In this document: in pieces, positions 12,015 through 25,348 of the stretch
How positions within the stretch are numbered: position 1 is the first letter of the stretch
Layout: each line of letters begins with the position of its first letter
Assembly (NCBI GenBank): GCA_034620365.1
Contig: JAQGEQ010000107.1
Location: 248,001-312,000, forward strand
Origin: Pegea sp. RAD2-039
Taxonomy: Eukaryota; Chordata; Thaliacea; Salpida; Salpidae
DNA: 64,000 nucleotides
Direction: 5' to 3'
Notes under the pieces: model-generated
Database searches by the model: none
Told to the model about the DNA's origin: nothing
What the model saw: the letters and a program-made list of their open reading frames with translations, nothing else
Position numbers and translations under genes: made by a program

Positions 12015-15000
12015 ATGTTGAAATTAAGTTCAATTTTCGTTGTTTTCTTGTTGACGGAGTTATTCGTGGTTGAATCATCTATAGTCAAGGTAAAATTACT
12101 GTTAGTTTTAACTTAAAATCTGTATTTTATTAACAAACCGAAAATATTATTGAAATACTTTTGTATTTGAATTATTTATTTCTGAAATAGTTATCTAAGT
12201 GATACTTATATAGAATTATAACATAACTAAGTGAACATTAAGCATTTTAGAGAAGTCGTAACACGAACTCTATTGTAAGTAATCTGATATAAACCTATTT
12301 TCACAATACTATTTTATTTTATAGAAGCAGACAGACAGATCAAAACGGTCAAGTAAGCTAAACCTTTATTGATTATGATTTTTAGGAAATTAAAAGATTA
12401 TGATAAACCAAACATACTCAAACTGTTAAAATAATTTTCAAGTACAATTATTACATTTATATCAACTTTTATATTAAAAAACCTTTTCAAAAACAGCACC
12501 AGAATGTTTTGGTCCTGACGGTGAACCATTAAGTACTAAACCATTTGAAAAACCAGGAGACTGCCACCATTACTACCAATGTTATGCAGGTTGGTTTGAA
12601 GTTATCGATTTAACTTATTGTTTGTTGTTAAAATACAAAAACTGAAATCATCAATAGTTTGTTCTTTCACTGAATTGTTGTCGATTTAAACAGGAATCTT
12701 ATACACAATGACATGTGCTTCTGGAACTGTTTACAATCCAGCTTTGAAGGTTTGTGATTGGCCAGACAATGTTCCTGGTTGCGGAAAAGAAGGTAAAATG
12801 AATGAACAAAGTGGTTCAAAAAGCATTTCAATTGATAAATATTTATTTTAGAATTATGATATAAATAATCTGACAAAAAAATATTCTTTCTTAATTTGAT
12901 TATTTTCAACCTCATAGAAAACATTAAAACAACTTAAATATAATTCTGTGTTTCCATTTGACAAATGTTTAATAAAAAATAATTTTTACTAAAGTAATCT
13001 TTTCTATAACCTGTTTTAGTATTATTGAACAAGTATTTGTATTTTTTTTTCCATTTTTCTTAAAATAACATCAAGTCTTTTTATTTCAACTTGAAATAAC
13101 TATTTAATATTTTGAGCAGTTTAAACGCTTCAACAAAATAGTTGATCTTATAACTTTCATACTTTTTTGTAATTCCTGTTGAATCTTATGATTTGCTTTT
13201 AGAACTTTATATATTTTTACAAAACTGTTTCAATATACAAGCAAAATTGAACTAACTACAATTTATTTATTAATCATTGAAACAATTTTTTGTATTTTAG
13301 TGTGTTGATTTAGAGTAACCAGAAAGAATATAAATATTTTAATAATTTTAATGAAATCATGAAAATGTATCAATAAAATTGTAGTTCTATTCAGTTTTGT
13401 AATGAACTTTTTGTGATTACTTTTTAAAAAAATAACTTTTGAAAATTACGTAGATGCAGTAAAAATATTTAAATTAATACAGATAACTAAATGAAAATTT
13501 CAGATCCTAACTTACAATGTATTGGTGCTAACAGTTTTCCATTAAGCACTAAACCATTTGAAAAACCAGGAGATTGCAAGCATTTCTACCAATGTGGTGC
13601 AGGTTGGTTTGAAGTTATTCATTAAATTGATTGTTTGTTGTTAAATTAAACAAATTAAATCATAAAAGTTTGTTTTTTCTCTGAATTGTTGTCGATTTAA
13701 ACAGGAATCTTATACACATTGCAATGTCCTGCTAGAACTGTTTTCAATCCAGCTTTGAAGGTTTGTGATTGGCCATATAATGTTCCTGGATGCAATGGAG
13801 ACGGTAATAATAAAGATTAAGTTGTTCAAACACCAATGCAATTGATAAATATTAAATTTAGACTTGTGATGTAATTTATCAGAAAGAAATATTCTGCTTA
13901 AATTTGATTATTTTCAAATAACTCAAATATAATTTCTGTGGTTCCATTTAAAAAATGTTTAATAAAACTTAATCTTTACTAAATCAATCTTTTCTATAAT
14001 CTATTTTAGTATTATTGAACAAGTAATTGTAAACTTTTTCCATTTTTTTATAATAACATCAAGTCTTATTATTCTAACTTGAAATAATCATTTAATATTT
14101 TGAGCAATTTAAACGCTTAAACATATTAGTCTATCTTAAAACTGTCAGTATTTCTTGTAATTTTTTTGTCAATTTTATGATTTGTTTTTAAAATTGTTTA
14201 TATTTTCATGAAACTGTTTCATCATACAAGAAAAATTGAATCAACTACAAAAGCATCATTAATGATTAAATCATATTTTTCAGATTTAGTTTATAACTTT
14301 TGAGTAAATGCAAAGATGATAAATATTTTAATAGTTTTTATGACATCATGAAAATTATCAATAAAATTTTAGTACTATTTTAACTTTTATTTAACTTTTT
14401 ATGATTACTTTAAATAAAATAACTTTCGAAAATATCTTAGAGTCAGTAAAAATTTTTTAAAATTAACTAAATCAACATTACAGAATATAATTCACAATGT
14501 ATTGGTCTTGACGGTGAACCATTAAGTACTAAACCATTTGAAAAACCAGGAGATTGCCACCATTACTACCAATGTGGTGCAGGTTGGTTTGAAGTTATTG
14601 ATTTAATTGATTGTTTGTTGTTAAAATAAACAAACTGAATTCACAAATAGTTTTTTCACTGAATGGCTGTCGATTTAAACAGGAATCTTATACACAATGC
14701 CATGTGGTACTGGAACTGTTTTCAATCCAGTTTTGAAGATTTGTGATTTTCCATGGAATGTTCCTCATTGCAGTGGAGATGGTAATCAATTCAAAGGAAG
14801 TCTTTCAGATTCAAATCAAGGTGGTATTTTTAATTTTTGTTTAAATGATTTTAAACTAGTTTTTTGCTAAAAGTAGTTTTTCTTTTCGATTAAGAACGAG
14901 GTTTACAAATGTTGAATGAAACGTAAACTTTATTAAAAAAGTATGTGTTTAAGATGTTTTAGCGCTATCGAACACGCATTTGTGAAGCTCTTTATTTTTT

Positions 15001-18000
15001 AATTTAATAACATAAAGTCTTTTTATATGAACATGAAGTCATTATTAAATATTTTTACAAAATTGAACCTTTTAACAAAATTTTTTAATCTTAATAATAT
15101 AAAAGATCTTCAAAGCCATTGTCATTTATTTAATATGGTATTCAAAACCTTATCTATTTTCATGAAACTTTGTTTATTTAAAAAGCAAAAAAAAAAGTAG
15201 GAAAAAATTACTTTCAACCTCACTGAAACCTTTAAGAAACATAAATTAACAAATTAATTGAAGTATATTTAAAAATTAAATCAATTCGTTTAATTTAAAC
15301 AAGATAAAAAGCATGTGATAAAACATTGTTTTATACATTTTTTAGTTTTGTAAAAAAGTTAGTTTTTCAAACAATCTTATCTTAACAATTTTATCATTGA
15401 CTTCCTCTTTTAGTAAAATTTCTTTATATTTTCTCATAAATATTAAAAATTTTAAAAACGGTTTGAATAGTTTCATAAGTAGTACATTGACTGTAACACA
15501 AATTAAATGCAAGAAACTTATTAAAGACTTTCATTGATTGTACATTTTTTTTAACATTTAAAAAATTGACAACCATCTAAGATTTAAGTGAAGAAAATAG
15601 ATTCATTTTAACTTTTAATTATTTTTCTTTCTTTCAAAAAAAAGTTATTTTTTCAATTATAATAAAGTTGTTGTTAATTTGAACTTTCAGATTCTAAGTC
15701 ATTATGTATTGGTCCAGACGGTGAACCATTAACTACTGGACCATTTGAAAAACCAGGAGATTACAACCATTATTACCAATGTTTTGCAGGTTAGTTTGAA
15801 GTTATTGATTTAATTTATAGTTTGTTGTTAAAGTAAACAACTGATATCATAACTAGTTTGTTTTTTCACTGAATTGTTTTCGATTTAAACAGGAATTTTA
15901 TACACAATGCCATGTCGTAATGGAACAATTTTCGTTCCAGTTTTGAAGACGTGTTTTCCTCTACTTAAAGTTCCCTCTTGCAGTGAAGATGGTAATCAAA
16001 TCAAAGGAAGTCTTTCAGATTCAAATGAAAATGGTTTTTATTATTTTGATCAAATATTTTAAACTGTAATGTTTGCTATAAGTAGTTTTTCTGTTAGATT
16101 AGGAACATGGTTTACAAATGTTGAATGAAAATTAAAATTTATTAAAAATTAGTTTTATAGCTGTTTTAGTAATATTCAACAAGTATTTGTGATTTTTTTT
16201 GTTATTGTTATAATAACATCTATTCTTATTATATTAACTTGAAGTCATTATTTATAGTTTTGACAAAATTGAAAGTTTTAACAAAATTCTTTAATCTTAA
16301 TATTTGTCAGATTTCTTTAAAACCATTGTCATTTATTTAATGTGCTTTTAAGAATTATAAATTTTATTATATTATTATAAGAGTTTGTTTATTTTAAATG
16401 CAAAAAAGAAGTATAAGAAGTATTACTTTCTACCTCACTGAAACCTTTTGAAAAGCATAAATTAATTATTCTATTGAAGTATATCCAAAATTTTATATTT
16501 TATATTCAAAAAGCATTTCAATTGATAGATATTAAATTTAGAATTATGATAAAATTAATTAGACAAAAAAATATCTTTTTAAATTTGATTGCTTTAAACA
16601 CATCGAAAACATTAAAATAACTTAAATATAATTTTTAGTGGTTCCATTTTACAAATGTTTAATAAAACTTAATATTTATTAAAATAATTTTTTCTATAAT
16701 TTGTTTTAGTATTAGTGAACAAGTAACTTAAAACTTTCTTCATTTTTATTATAATATTATCTTGAAGTATATAATTAATATTTTGAGTAATTTAAACGCT
16801 TCAACAAAATAGTTGCTCTTAAAACTTTCATACTTTTTTGTAAATCTTTGTCATTTTTATGATTTGTTTTTAAAACCTTTTATATATTTATAAAAGCTTG
16901 TTAAATATACAAGCAAAATTGAATTAACTACAAAAACATTATTTATCATTAAAACAATTTATAGATTAAGTTTATAACTTTTGAGAAAACAAAAAGATTA
17001 TTAATGTTTTACCAGTTTTACGTAATCTTGAAAAACTATCATTAAGATTTGAGTTTTACTAAATTTTTTAGTTAACTTTTAGTCATTACTTCTAAACAAA
17101 AAAAACGTTTAAAAATATATTAGATTGACAAAAAGATTTTTAAAACAATAAAGATAACTAAATGAACCTTTCAGATCCTAACTTGCAGTGTACTGTGATG
17201 TGTACTGGTCCTAACGGTGAACCATTAACTACTGAACCATTTGTAAAACCCGGAGATTACAACCATTACTACAAATGTTCAAAGGGTTGGTTTAAAATTA
17301 TTTTATTTAAATGATTGCTTGTTGTTAAAATTAACAAACTGAATTCACAAATAATATCTTCATTTACTAAATTGTCCTCAATTTTTATAGGAATCCTAGA
17401 GACATTGTCATGTCCTATTTTAAATGATTTCAATCCAGATTGGAAGCTTTGTGATATTATAGAAAAAGTTCCTCAATGCAAAGGAAATGGTATTTAAATC
17501 AAAATTAGTCTTTCAAATTCAAATTAACGTAGCATTTTCAAAATTTGATTAAATATTCTTAGACTAATATTTTTGCTAAAATCACTTTCTCTGTTTGATT
17601 AAGAACAAGTTTACAAATGTTGAATGAAGCTTAAACTTTATTAGAATAGTTTTTATTATAAGTTGTTTTAGTACTATTGAACAAGTATTTGAAAACTTTT
17701 TCATTTTTATTTTAATAACATCAAGTCATATTATGTTAACTTGAAGTCATTATATAAAATTTTGAAGAATTTAAACGCTTCAACAAAATCTTTTAATCTT
17801 AATGAGTATCAAACTTCTTTAAATCTCTGTCATTTATTTAATATATTAAAATAGTACCCAATACCTTTCATGAAAGTTTGTTTATTTTAAAAGCAAAAAT
17901 AAAGAAATTAAAAAAAGCATCACTTGTATCCTCACTGAAACCTTTTAAAAAACATAAAATAACAATTTAATTGAAGTATATTTAGAAATCAAATCAAATA

Positions 18001-20067
18001 CTTTAATTTAAACAAGATAAAAAGCATGTGATAAAACATTGTTGTATACATTTTTTAGTTTTCTAAAAAAGTTAGTTTTTCTAGCAATCTTAGCTACTTT
18101 CTTTGAAAATTTTTGTGCGTGTTAATAGTTTTTAAACAAATAAATTTCATTATATAAAAAGATCTTTAACATAAATAAACTTATTCTATTTTATCATTGA
18201 CTTCCTCTTTTAGTTGAAATTTCTTTATATTTTCTCATAAATATTAATAATTTTAAAAACGGTTTGAATAGTTTCATATGCAGTACATTGACTGTAACAC
18301 AAATAAATTGCAAGAAACTTATTAAAGACTTTCATTGATTGTAAATTTCTTATTAATAGTTTTAAAAATTGACAACTAGCTAATATTTTTGTGAAGAAAA
18401 GAGACTCATTTTAACTTTAAATTATTTTTCTTTCTCTCTCAAAAAAAATATTTTTTCAATTTTAAGAAAGTTGCTGTTAAAATGAATCTTTCAGATCCTA
18501 ACTCACGATGTATTGGTCCAGACGGTGAACTATTAACTACTGAACCATTTGAAAAACCCGGAGATTACAACCATTACTACAAATGTTTAAACGGTTGGTT
18601 TAAAATTATTTTATTTAAAAGATAGCTTGTTGTTAAAATTAACAAACTGTATTCACAAATAATATCTTCATTTACTAAATTGTTCTCAACTTTTATAGGA
18701 ATCTTAGAGACATTGACATGTCCTCCTGGAACTGATTTCAATCCAGATTTGAAGATTTGTGATATTATAGAAATAGTTTCTCAATACAAAGGAAATGGTA
18801 GTTAATTAAAATCAGTCTTTCAAATTCAAATTAACGTAGTATTTTCAAAATTTGATTAAATATTCTTAGACTAAAATTTTTGCTAGAATCACTTTCTCTG
18901 TTTGATTAAGAACAGTTTTACAAATCTTGAATGAAACTTAAACTTTATTATAATATTTTTTATTATTAGTTGTTTTAGTACTATCGAACAAGTTTTTGAA
19001 AACTTTTTCATTTTTATTTTAATAACATCAAGTCATATTATGTTAACTTGAAGTAATTATATAAAATTTTGATGAATTTAAACGCTTCAACAAAGTCTTT
19101 AAATTTAATCTCTGTAATTTAAATCTTTAATTGTTTTTCATTTATTTAAAGTGTTTTTAAAACCTTTCATGAAAGTTTGTTTATTTTAAAAACAAAAATA
19201 AAGAAATTAAAAAAAGCATTACTTTTATCCTCACTGAAACCTTTAAAAAAACATAAATTAACAATTTAATTGAAGTATATTCAAACCTTTAACCAAATAC
19301 TTTTTTATATGAAAGATAGAATGCATGTAAAATGATATTCTTTGATAAACTGTTTAGCTTTGTAAAAAAGTTAAAATTTCAAATAGTCTTGGTTACATTT
19401 TTTGAAAATTTTAGATTATTTAAATAGTTTTTAAGCAAATTAATTTCATTACATAAAAAGAAACTTTGTATAGGTAAACCTATTCAATTTTATCATTGAC
19501 TTCATATTTTAGTTGATTAATCTTTAAATTTTTTCATAAATGTTAATAAATGAAAAACAGTTTGAATAGTTTCATAATCAGTACATTGACCATGGCACAA
19601 AAAAATTGAAAGTAACAGATTGAAGACTTTCATAGATTGTATTTTTTTAAATATTTTATAAAACTAACAACTACCTAATATTATAGTGAAGAAAACAGAT
19701 TCATTTTATTTTTTAATTATTTTTCTTTCTCTCAAAACGAAGTTATTTTCGAAATTATAATGAAGTTGTTGTTAAAATGAATTTTCAGATCCTGACTCAC
19801 GATGTTTTGGTCCTGACGGTGCACCATTAACTACTGGACCATTTGAAAAACCAGGAGACCTCTACCATTACTACAAATGTTTTAACGGTTGGTTTGAAGT
19901 TATTTATTTAATTGATTGCTTGTTGCTAAAATAAAAAGATGAGTTCATAAATAGTTTGTTCTTTTACTAAGTTGTTCTCAATTTTTATAGGAATCTTAGA
20001 GACATTGTCATGTCCTGCTGGAACTTATTTCAATCCATATTTGAAGATTTGTGATTATTATATGTGA
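12015..20067 (+). CDS. Secreted protein with seven peritrophin-type chitin-binding domains
   Basis: Sixteen exons: 12015-12089, 12325-12352, 12497-12589, 12694-12792, 13504-13602, 13705-13803, 14484-14582, 14683-14781, 15691-15789, 15893-15991, 17175-17285, 17391-17489, 18495-18593, 18699-18797, 19789-19887, 19991-20067. They total 1473 nt (490 residues), and every joint keeps GT-AG and phase (phase 0 after exon 1, then phase 1). Exon 1 is a signal peptide and exon 2 a 28-nt linker. Each CBM14 domain is split over two exons of about 99 nt ([19 protein letters not shown], then CxxGTxFNPxLKxCD). Domains 1-3 keep six cysteines, while later domains lose the second and often the sixth. Exons 8 and 10 may instead end at in-phase donors at 14820 and 16033, adding 13-14 residues. 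It probably binds chitin or chitin-like glycans outside the cell. Confidence 0.85.
12793..13503 (+). repeat. First long inter-domain intron; repeating intron unit of the CBM14 genes
   Basis: The long introns between domains are related to one another, so the gene grew by copying an exon-intron-exon-intron cassette of about 1.0-1.5 kb. A conserved stretch (AACATCAAGTC...ACTTGAA...TTTAAACGCTTCAACAAAA) recurs at about 13065-13135, 14050-14115, 17715-17785 and 19020-19090. An R-element-like block recurs at about 15395, 18195 and 19485. No gene lies in the introns. Confidence 0.6.
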
Positions 20068-20072
20068 TTATC

Positions 20073-20078
20073 AATAAA
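20073..20078 (+). terminator. Polyadenylation signal of the seven-domain CBM14 gene
   Basis: AATAAA begins 6 nt after the TGA stop (20065-20067). This supports the short terminal exon, whose last CBM14 domain stops before the sixth-cysteine position. Confidence 0.55.
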
Positions 20079-20459
20079 ATGTTTCTCCTTGCAGAAGAGA
20101 TTGTAATAAAAAAAAATTGAAAATATATACCTACAACTTAATTGAAGATGAAAATGTTCTTCATAATTATGCTGATCGTCTCTTTATGCATTTAAAAAAA
20201 TTCCATTTAAACATATTTATCCAAAATAATAATAAAATCTTGATTATAACATCATTTAAATAAATTCCAAAAAAGCTTTTTCACGTGTAATTATTTAATT
20301 ATCTCAGATCAGATGGTTCAGCTTTTGATTAATAGATGACTTTTAACTAAGATCAGTAAAAAAGTAAAAAAAAATAAAGTGAAGTTTATAAAAGTCTAAA
20401 ATATCTATAAATTTATATATTTGTTCAATATCAAGGAAATAAACTTAACAACGGAGTAG

Positions 20460-20467
20460 TATAAAAA
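20460..20467 (+). promoter_or_regulatory. TATA-like box of CTLD copy A
   Basis: TATAAAAA lies about 113 nt before the ATG at 20573. The matching position in copies B and D reads CTAAAAAA, a weakened form. A short upstream ORF (ATG at 20552) ends in TGA overlapping the main ATG. Confidence 0.4.
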
Positions 20468-20572
20468 GACAAAGAAAATTATTTTACTTTAAAACTAAAA
20501 CAGATTTTTCTAGAAGTATAGTAGTTGGTTGAGTTTTTGGTTGATAAGTTTCATGGTTCAAAAAATCAGAAA

Positions 20573-21436
20573 ATGATTCAGAATAAAGTTCAAAAAGTAA
20601 AGAAAAAAGAAAGGAAGTTTCTTAATTCCAGTATCGGTGTGATTGAAGCAGCAAATTTATACAGAAGTAAAACTGAGGCTACCAAATAATGTGAAGAAAA
20701 TGATGGAATGTTGATTCCATTACATAATCAGAAGATAGTTGATGAAGTATCAGATAAACTTATGGAGGTTAAATTCCTTAAAGAAGGAAGTTGGATTCTT
20801 GTTGGACTTGATTGTAAAAACGGAATATATCAGTGGCAAGATGGAATGAAGTTTAATGGAAATAATTATGATCCAATTTTGCAGTTGCGGAAAGATAAGT
20901 GTCAATAATAATATCTTTGACGTAGAAGTAACAGAAACAAGTTTCAACTAACAGGAAGTCGATGGAACTATTAGGTTCCATTTATATGTTTAAGGAATGG
21001 TAAGAATCAACCAGCATGAAAAACTTCTGCAATTAAATTTACAGAATTAAAAGATATTTTTATGTCTAGTAGTAGACAAACATTGATTACTTCGACTGAA
21101 CCAACAAGCAAACCTTTGTCTAGTAGCAGACAAACAACAACTGTAATTATTGATAGCAATAAAGTAAGTTCTAACAACTTTCTCTTGATTGGCTTATCTG
21201 TTGGATCAGTTCTGTTATTTGCATTAATTTGCTACATGGTTTTGAAAAAGACTCTTCTTAAGATAAAGAAACAAAAATACGTTGCCAATGATATTGAGCT
21301 TCAAGATGCTAAGGTTGACGAGAACAAAGACATCATTCAGCAAAGAGAAGAAAGTCATGTTTATGCTAATATTGAAGACTTAAACCATCAAGACACTTAT
21401 GTATCTATGATGCCAATTCATACCAGCATCATTTAA
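20573..21436 (+). pseudogene. CTLD receptor-like gene, copy A: broken ectodomain, intact tyrosine tail
   Basis: The frame aligns with the intact CTLD genes but has TAA at 20687 (Tyr codon in the others), TAA at 20906 and several further stops through the end of the lectin domain. From 21062 to 21436 the frame is open. It encodes a Ser/Thr-rich stalk with SSRQT repeats, one transmembrane segment (NNFLLIGLSVGSVLLFALIC), a basic stop-transfer (KKTLLKIKKQK) and a tail containing YANI, eight residues, then YVSM. This is the only copy with both tail tyrosines in frame with the transmembrane segment. ATGACGTCAT (21440-21449) lies just after the stop. The 3' piece could still be spliced to another exon, but no donor partner was found. 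Confidence 0.75.
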
Positions 21437-23600
21437 ACGATGACGTCATTTAGTCCAGAACTTCAAACTGTAAACGGATATTTTGTTTTCTGAAATTTTT
21501 TCTAAATCTCGTAAAAACAATCAGCTTCAAACCTCTTAAACAGATTTTAAAGTCATTCTTTTCTTAAGTTTATTTTCTGAGAACTTTTTTTTATTTAATT
21601 TTTTCCATCTAAAAAATTGTTGTTTATTGGTGAAGTATCTTCTATTGATGTACCAATTATCAGCTTCTAATGATGAGTAGCTTCAGCAAATATATATCTA
21701 CAATGTAATTAAAAATGAGAAACTTGTTTATAAAAAAGCTGAATATCTCTTAATGCAATCTTTAAATAATTTTCAGCTGCAAAATAATAAATATATCTTG
21801 ATTAAATCATTCGTTAAAAAAACTTTAATAAATGTCTTTATTTCCGTTTATTCATTTAATTAAATAATTCAGTTTATTGTATGGGTAAATCAGGACATTA
21901 TATATAATTTTGATAGTTGCAATGAATTTATTTTTATTTTTCATGTTGTGATGGTTTCCAAGATTTAAATATATTTAGTATATGAAAATTATTCATACAA
22001 ATAAAAAATTTTAAAATTGTATTTGAAAAAACAACATAAAAAACTTTTGTTTTCTGCAAGTGTTTTCGACAAGCTATAAAAACATTGTGGAGGTAAATCA
22101 CATATGCAGTTCTTGAATTTCTTTCAAATAAATTTTCTGGTTAAAATAAAGACTTTCAGGCCGTTAATTAACGTGGAAACAAAAATAAAATATTTTGACA
22201 AATAAAGTTAATAAAAAGTACTTTGTGATTTTATGTTTGATTTGACTTTGAATCTAATTTAAGATTTTATAGTTTTGATTTTTAACAAAATTTTCTAAGA
22301 TAAAATACTATTCAGTTAAAACAGGAAAAAGCTTGAAAAAGTTTCGAATGACAAAATTGTGAATTTCTCCTTTTATTCATTGTTTATGGTTTTTCATGAA
22401 GAATCTGTATATTCTGAGGAAAATCTGCTAAAAATGACTTTCAACTAGTTATGTTAAAAATAAAACTTTTTTCAATGAAATTCTTCAAACAAAATAATTG
22501 AAAATATTTAGAGATTTGAAGCAAAAGTAAATAACAAATAATTGTAATAAGTTTTAAAATAAACTTATTGAAATGAAAATATTTGATGAATAATTTTCAA
22601 ATTTTATCCCTAAAATGTAAAGCAAATAAAAAAAGGATTTCATCAAAATAAAAATTACTAAAGACAATTTTGAAACTAATAGAGTTAGTCTAATAAGAGC
22701 TGTGCAAACTTGTTTTAAACGTTTTGAAAAATCTGTGGACAACAAATTTAGATGAAACTTTAATTTTGGTTTAATGAGTTCTTCAATTATTAAATCTTTC
22801 ATTAAAAACAGGATAAAAAGTAATTTAATCATCGATAGTTTCCTACAATAAAACCACTAATTAAATAAAAAAGTCATTTTTTTTATTGTTATCAAAGAAA
22901 GTTTATTTATGAAAAGTTTTTGAATAGATAGAAAAAAGTAAAGTTAAACACAAAGTCTAAATTCTTAAAAGGATTTAAATTCTTTTAATATATATATCGT
23001 TTTTGGTATAAAGTGAGATTGTATAGTTTGTGAGAATGTTTATTAGCAAAAGATGTTCTTTTTAGGCATTCTACATCACATTTATTCTAAAAAATAAAGA
23101 AAAAAAAATTAACTAAAATATATATAAAGTATCAATTTTATGAAAAAAGTCTTGAAATATTTTCTCAAGCATAAAATAATACTTCACGATCAATTATCAC
23201 ATTTGTATGCATTAAAAGTCCTGGATGTAAATATCTTTATAGAAATTGTTGAATGTATTGATTTCTACTAAAAAAATAAGATTTAACATTTATATTCAAG
23301 TTTGGAATAACTAATAAGAGAGGTAGTGCTCCCAATACCAACTTAACTGGTAATCATTAATTTAAACTTTATAAAATCTCTAATCAGATAAAAATTTTCT
23401 TTTTCAATTTGTTTATTTTCAACCTCATAGAAAACATTAAGAAACATAAAATAATTTTTAATTTAAGTACATTGAAATTTTAACCAAATACTTTTCATAA
23501 ATGAATGATTGAATTTTGCAAATTTTGAAGGCTTTCAAATAATCTTAGCTACATCCTCTCAAAAGATCCGTGTATTAAGATAGATTGAAAAAAATTAATT
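21437..23600. other. 3' flank of CTLD copy A and unit spacer
   Basis: After the CRE-like palindrome the sequence matches 29010-31100 and 43900-45990 closely. The 34-codon ORF block is degraded here (about 22650-22755). I see no gene. Confidence 0.4.
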
Positions 23601-23621
23601 AAATTCATTAAGAACATCTTT

Positions 23622-23819
23622 TTGACATCTATAATTGGTTTATTGTATCATTCACTTCCTCTTCAAGTTGAATATTCTTTAAAAATTGTCATTAAAGTTA
23701 AAAAATTTAAAAACACTTTGAATAGTTTCATAGGAAGTAAATTATCCATGAAAAAATCTACTTGGCAAGAAACTGATTGGAAAACTATTGAAGGTGAATT
23801 TACTGAATACAAATTTTAA
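23622..23819 (+). repeat. R element copy with 65-codon TTG-started frame
   Basis: This is the same repeat as at 31124 and 46010, followed immediately by a TSP1 relic in all three places. Confidence 0.45.
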
Positions 23820-23825
23820 TAAAAG

Positions 23826-24040
23826 TTTATGAAAAGATGATCATAATACTGAGCATTTAAGGAACATTCGGGATGCAGACTCGAGATCTTGACCTTACAC
23901 TTCCTCCACAGTCAGAAAATTAGCTCCAACTCTAGTTTTAACTAAAAACTAAATTTTTAACTTCTACTAAATGGCGTAAAAGAGCTATAACTTACATAAA
24001 GATTGTTGGTTTCAAAATCTGATCTTTCACTAAGACAATA
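23826..24040 (-). pseudogene. Relic of TSP1 gene exons 3-4
   Basis: The minus strand keeps fragments of exon 4 (GGSVRSRSRVC-like), its acceptor TTTTTAGTTAAAA and the tail of exon 3 beyond. It is shorter than the relic at 10090. Confidence 0.6.
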
Positions 24041-25348
24041 ATACAATAACCAAATTGCATTTAATAGTTTTTCAAATAACTAATGGAAATACCAAACTTT
24101 CTTCCAAAGCGTAACAACTAAAAAAGCTTAAAATAATATCAAGAATATGAAGAATACAATTTAAGATTTGTAGAAGTTGATTTTCAATTTTTATTGATTT
24201 TCTATTAAGCTGATAAGATTCCTGAACATATTAGATGTCTGATTTTTTTAACTAAAACTCACTTTAATTTTTTTAAGCCAAAACAGTATTATCTGATTTT
24301 ATCAAATACTGACATTAGTTTAAAAACTTTTTAGTATTAGGTTAAATCTATCAGTATTTAATAAGATTTCAATTTTTTTGAACAACTGAATTTATTTCTA
24401 TTTTGTAAGTCTAAAAAACGAACTCAACAATAATTTGATTATAAAAGTTTAAATGTGAAATGTAACTTTTTTTCAAAAAGTAGAAATACTTTTCAATTAT
24501 AAAGAGATATAAGATTTTATTTACTGACTTTCAACTTTTGGTAGAAAAAATAAAATCGTTTTTTTTTTGTCATAAAATGTACTTTGAAATTGTTTTATAA
24601 TTCTTTTAAACGATCTTAAACCTTTATAACTCATATAAACGAATTTATGATGACAATAAATCAGGTTTTTGTTTTTTTCATTATTTGTTACTCGAAGTAA
24701 TATATTAGAAACTTTATCTTTTGGTGAAAAATATTTCGATTTACAATCAATCATAGAACTGAATATTTAATAACATTTTTCTCAAACTTTCAAATATAAT
24801 GCTTTCAATTGTAAAAAAATGATTAAAAGTAGAAAGTTTGCTTAAAAATATTTAACTATTTTGTAGCATTACATTGTAAATTATTTCTTTTTTAGTTCAA
24901 ATAAGAAGATTTTACAAGTAATTCAACCTGAAGCGGTTTTAAACCAATTATAAGAGATTTTTTAAATAAAAAATAGTTTAACTATTTATTATTTCTATTG
25001 GAGAAATAAGATTTAACATTTTTATTCATGTTTAAAAGTTTTATTTAGGTTTTGTGTAAAACTACCTTAAACACGTTTTTCGTCTAAAGGTTTAATTCAT
25101 TTTAAAAGTCATTATAAGATTGTATAAAATTATTTTACTTTTTTTAAGCTACTTATTTAGTGTTAAAATCTTTCTAGCTTTTAAACTGTTTGAGAATCTG
25201 TATTTAGCTTTATTTGAAAAATAAATGACAAGATTTGATGTTGTCGCTTTTTTAAAAACTTTATATTTTATCATTAACCTAAAAAAATTAATTTTTAAAA
25301 TTTTTCCACACTTCCCAGCTTTTCTATTTTTAGTTTCTAAATCGTACA

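Noticed and set aside
12667-12924. Minus-strand 85-codon frame over CBM14 exon 4 (also 53926-54174)
   Set aside because: A shadow of the coding exon and its flanking introns, with no codon pattern of its own.
17315-17497. Open frames [12 protein letters not shown]... running through an intron into second-half CBM14 exons (also 58660, 59967, 61247, 62574)
   Set aside because: They start inside the short intron. The exon is entered through the TTTTTATAG acceptor in phase 1, so the 5' part is intron sequence.
20065-20573. One continuous gene from CBM14 exons into CTLD copy A
   Set aside because: The CBM14 gene has a stop and AATAAA at 20065-20078, and the CTLD has its own TATA-like box and ATG. 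No acceptor with matching phase joins them.
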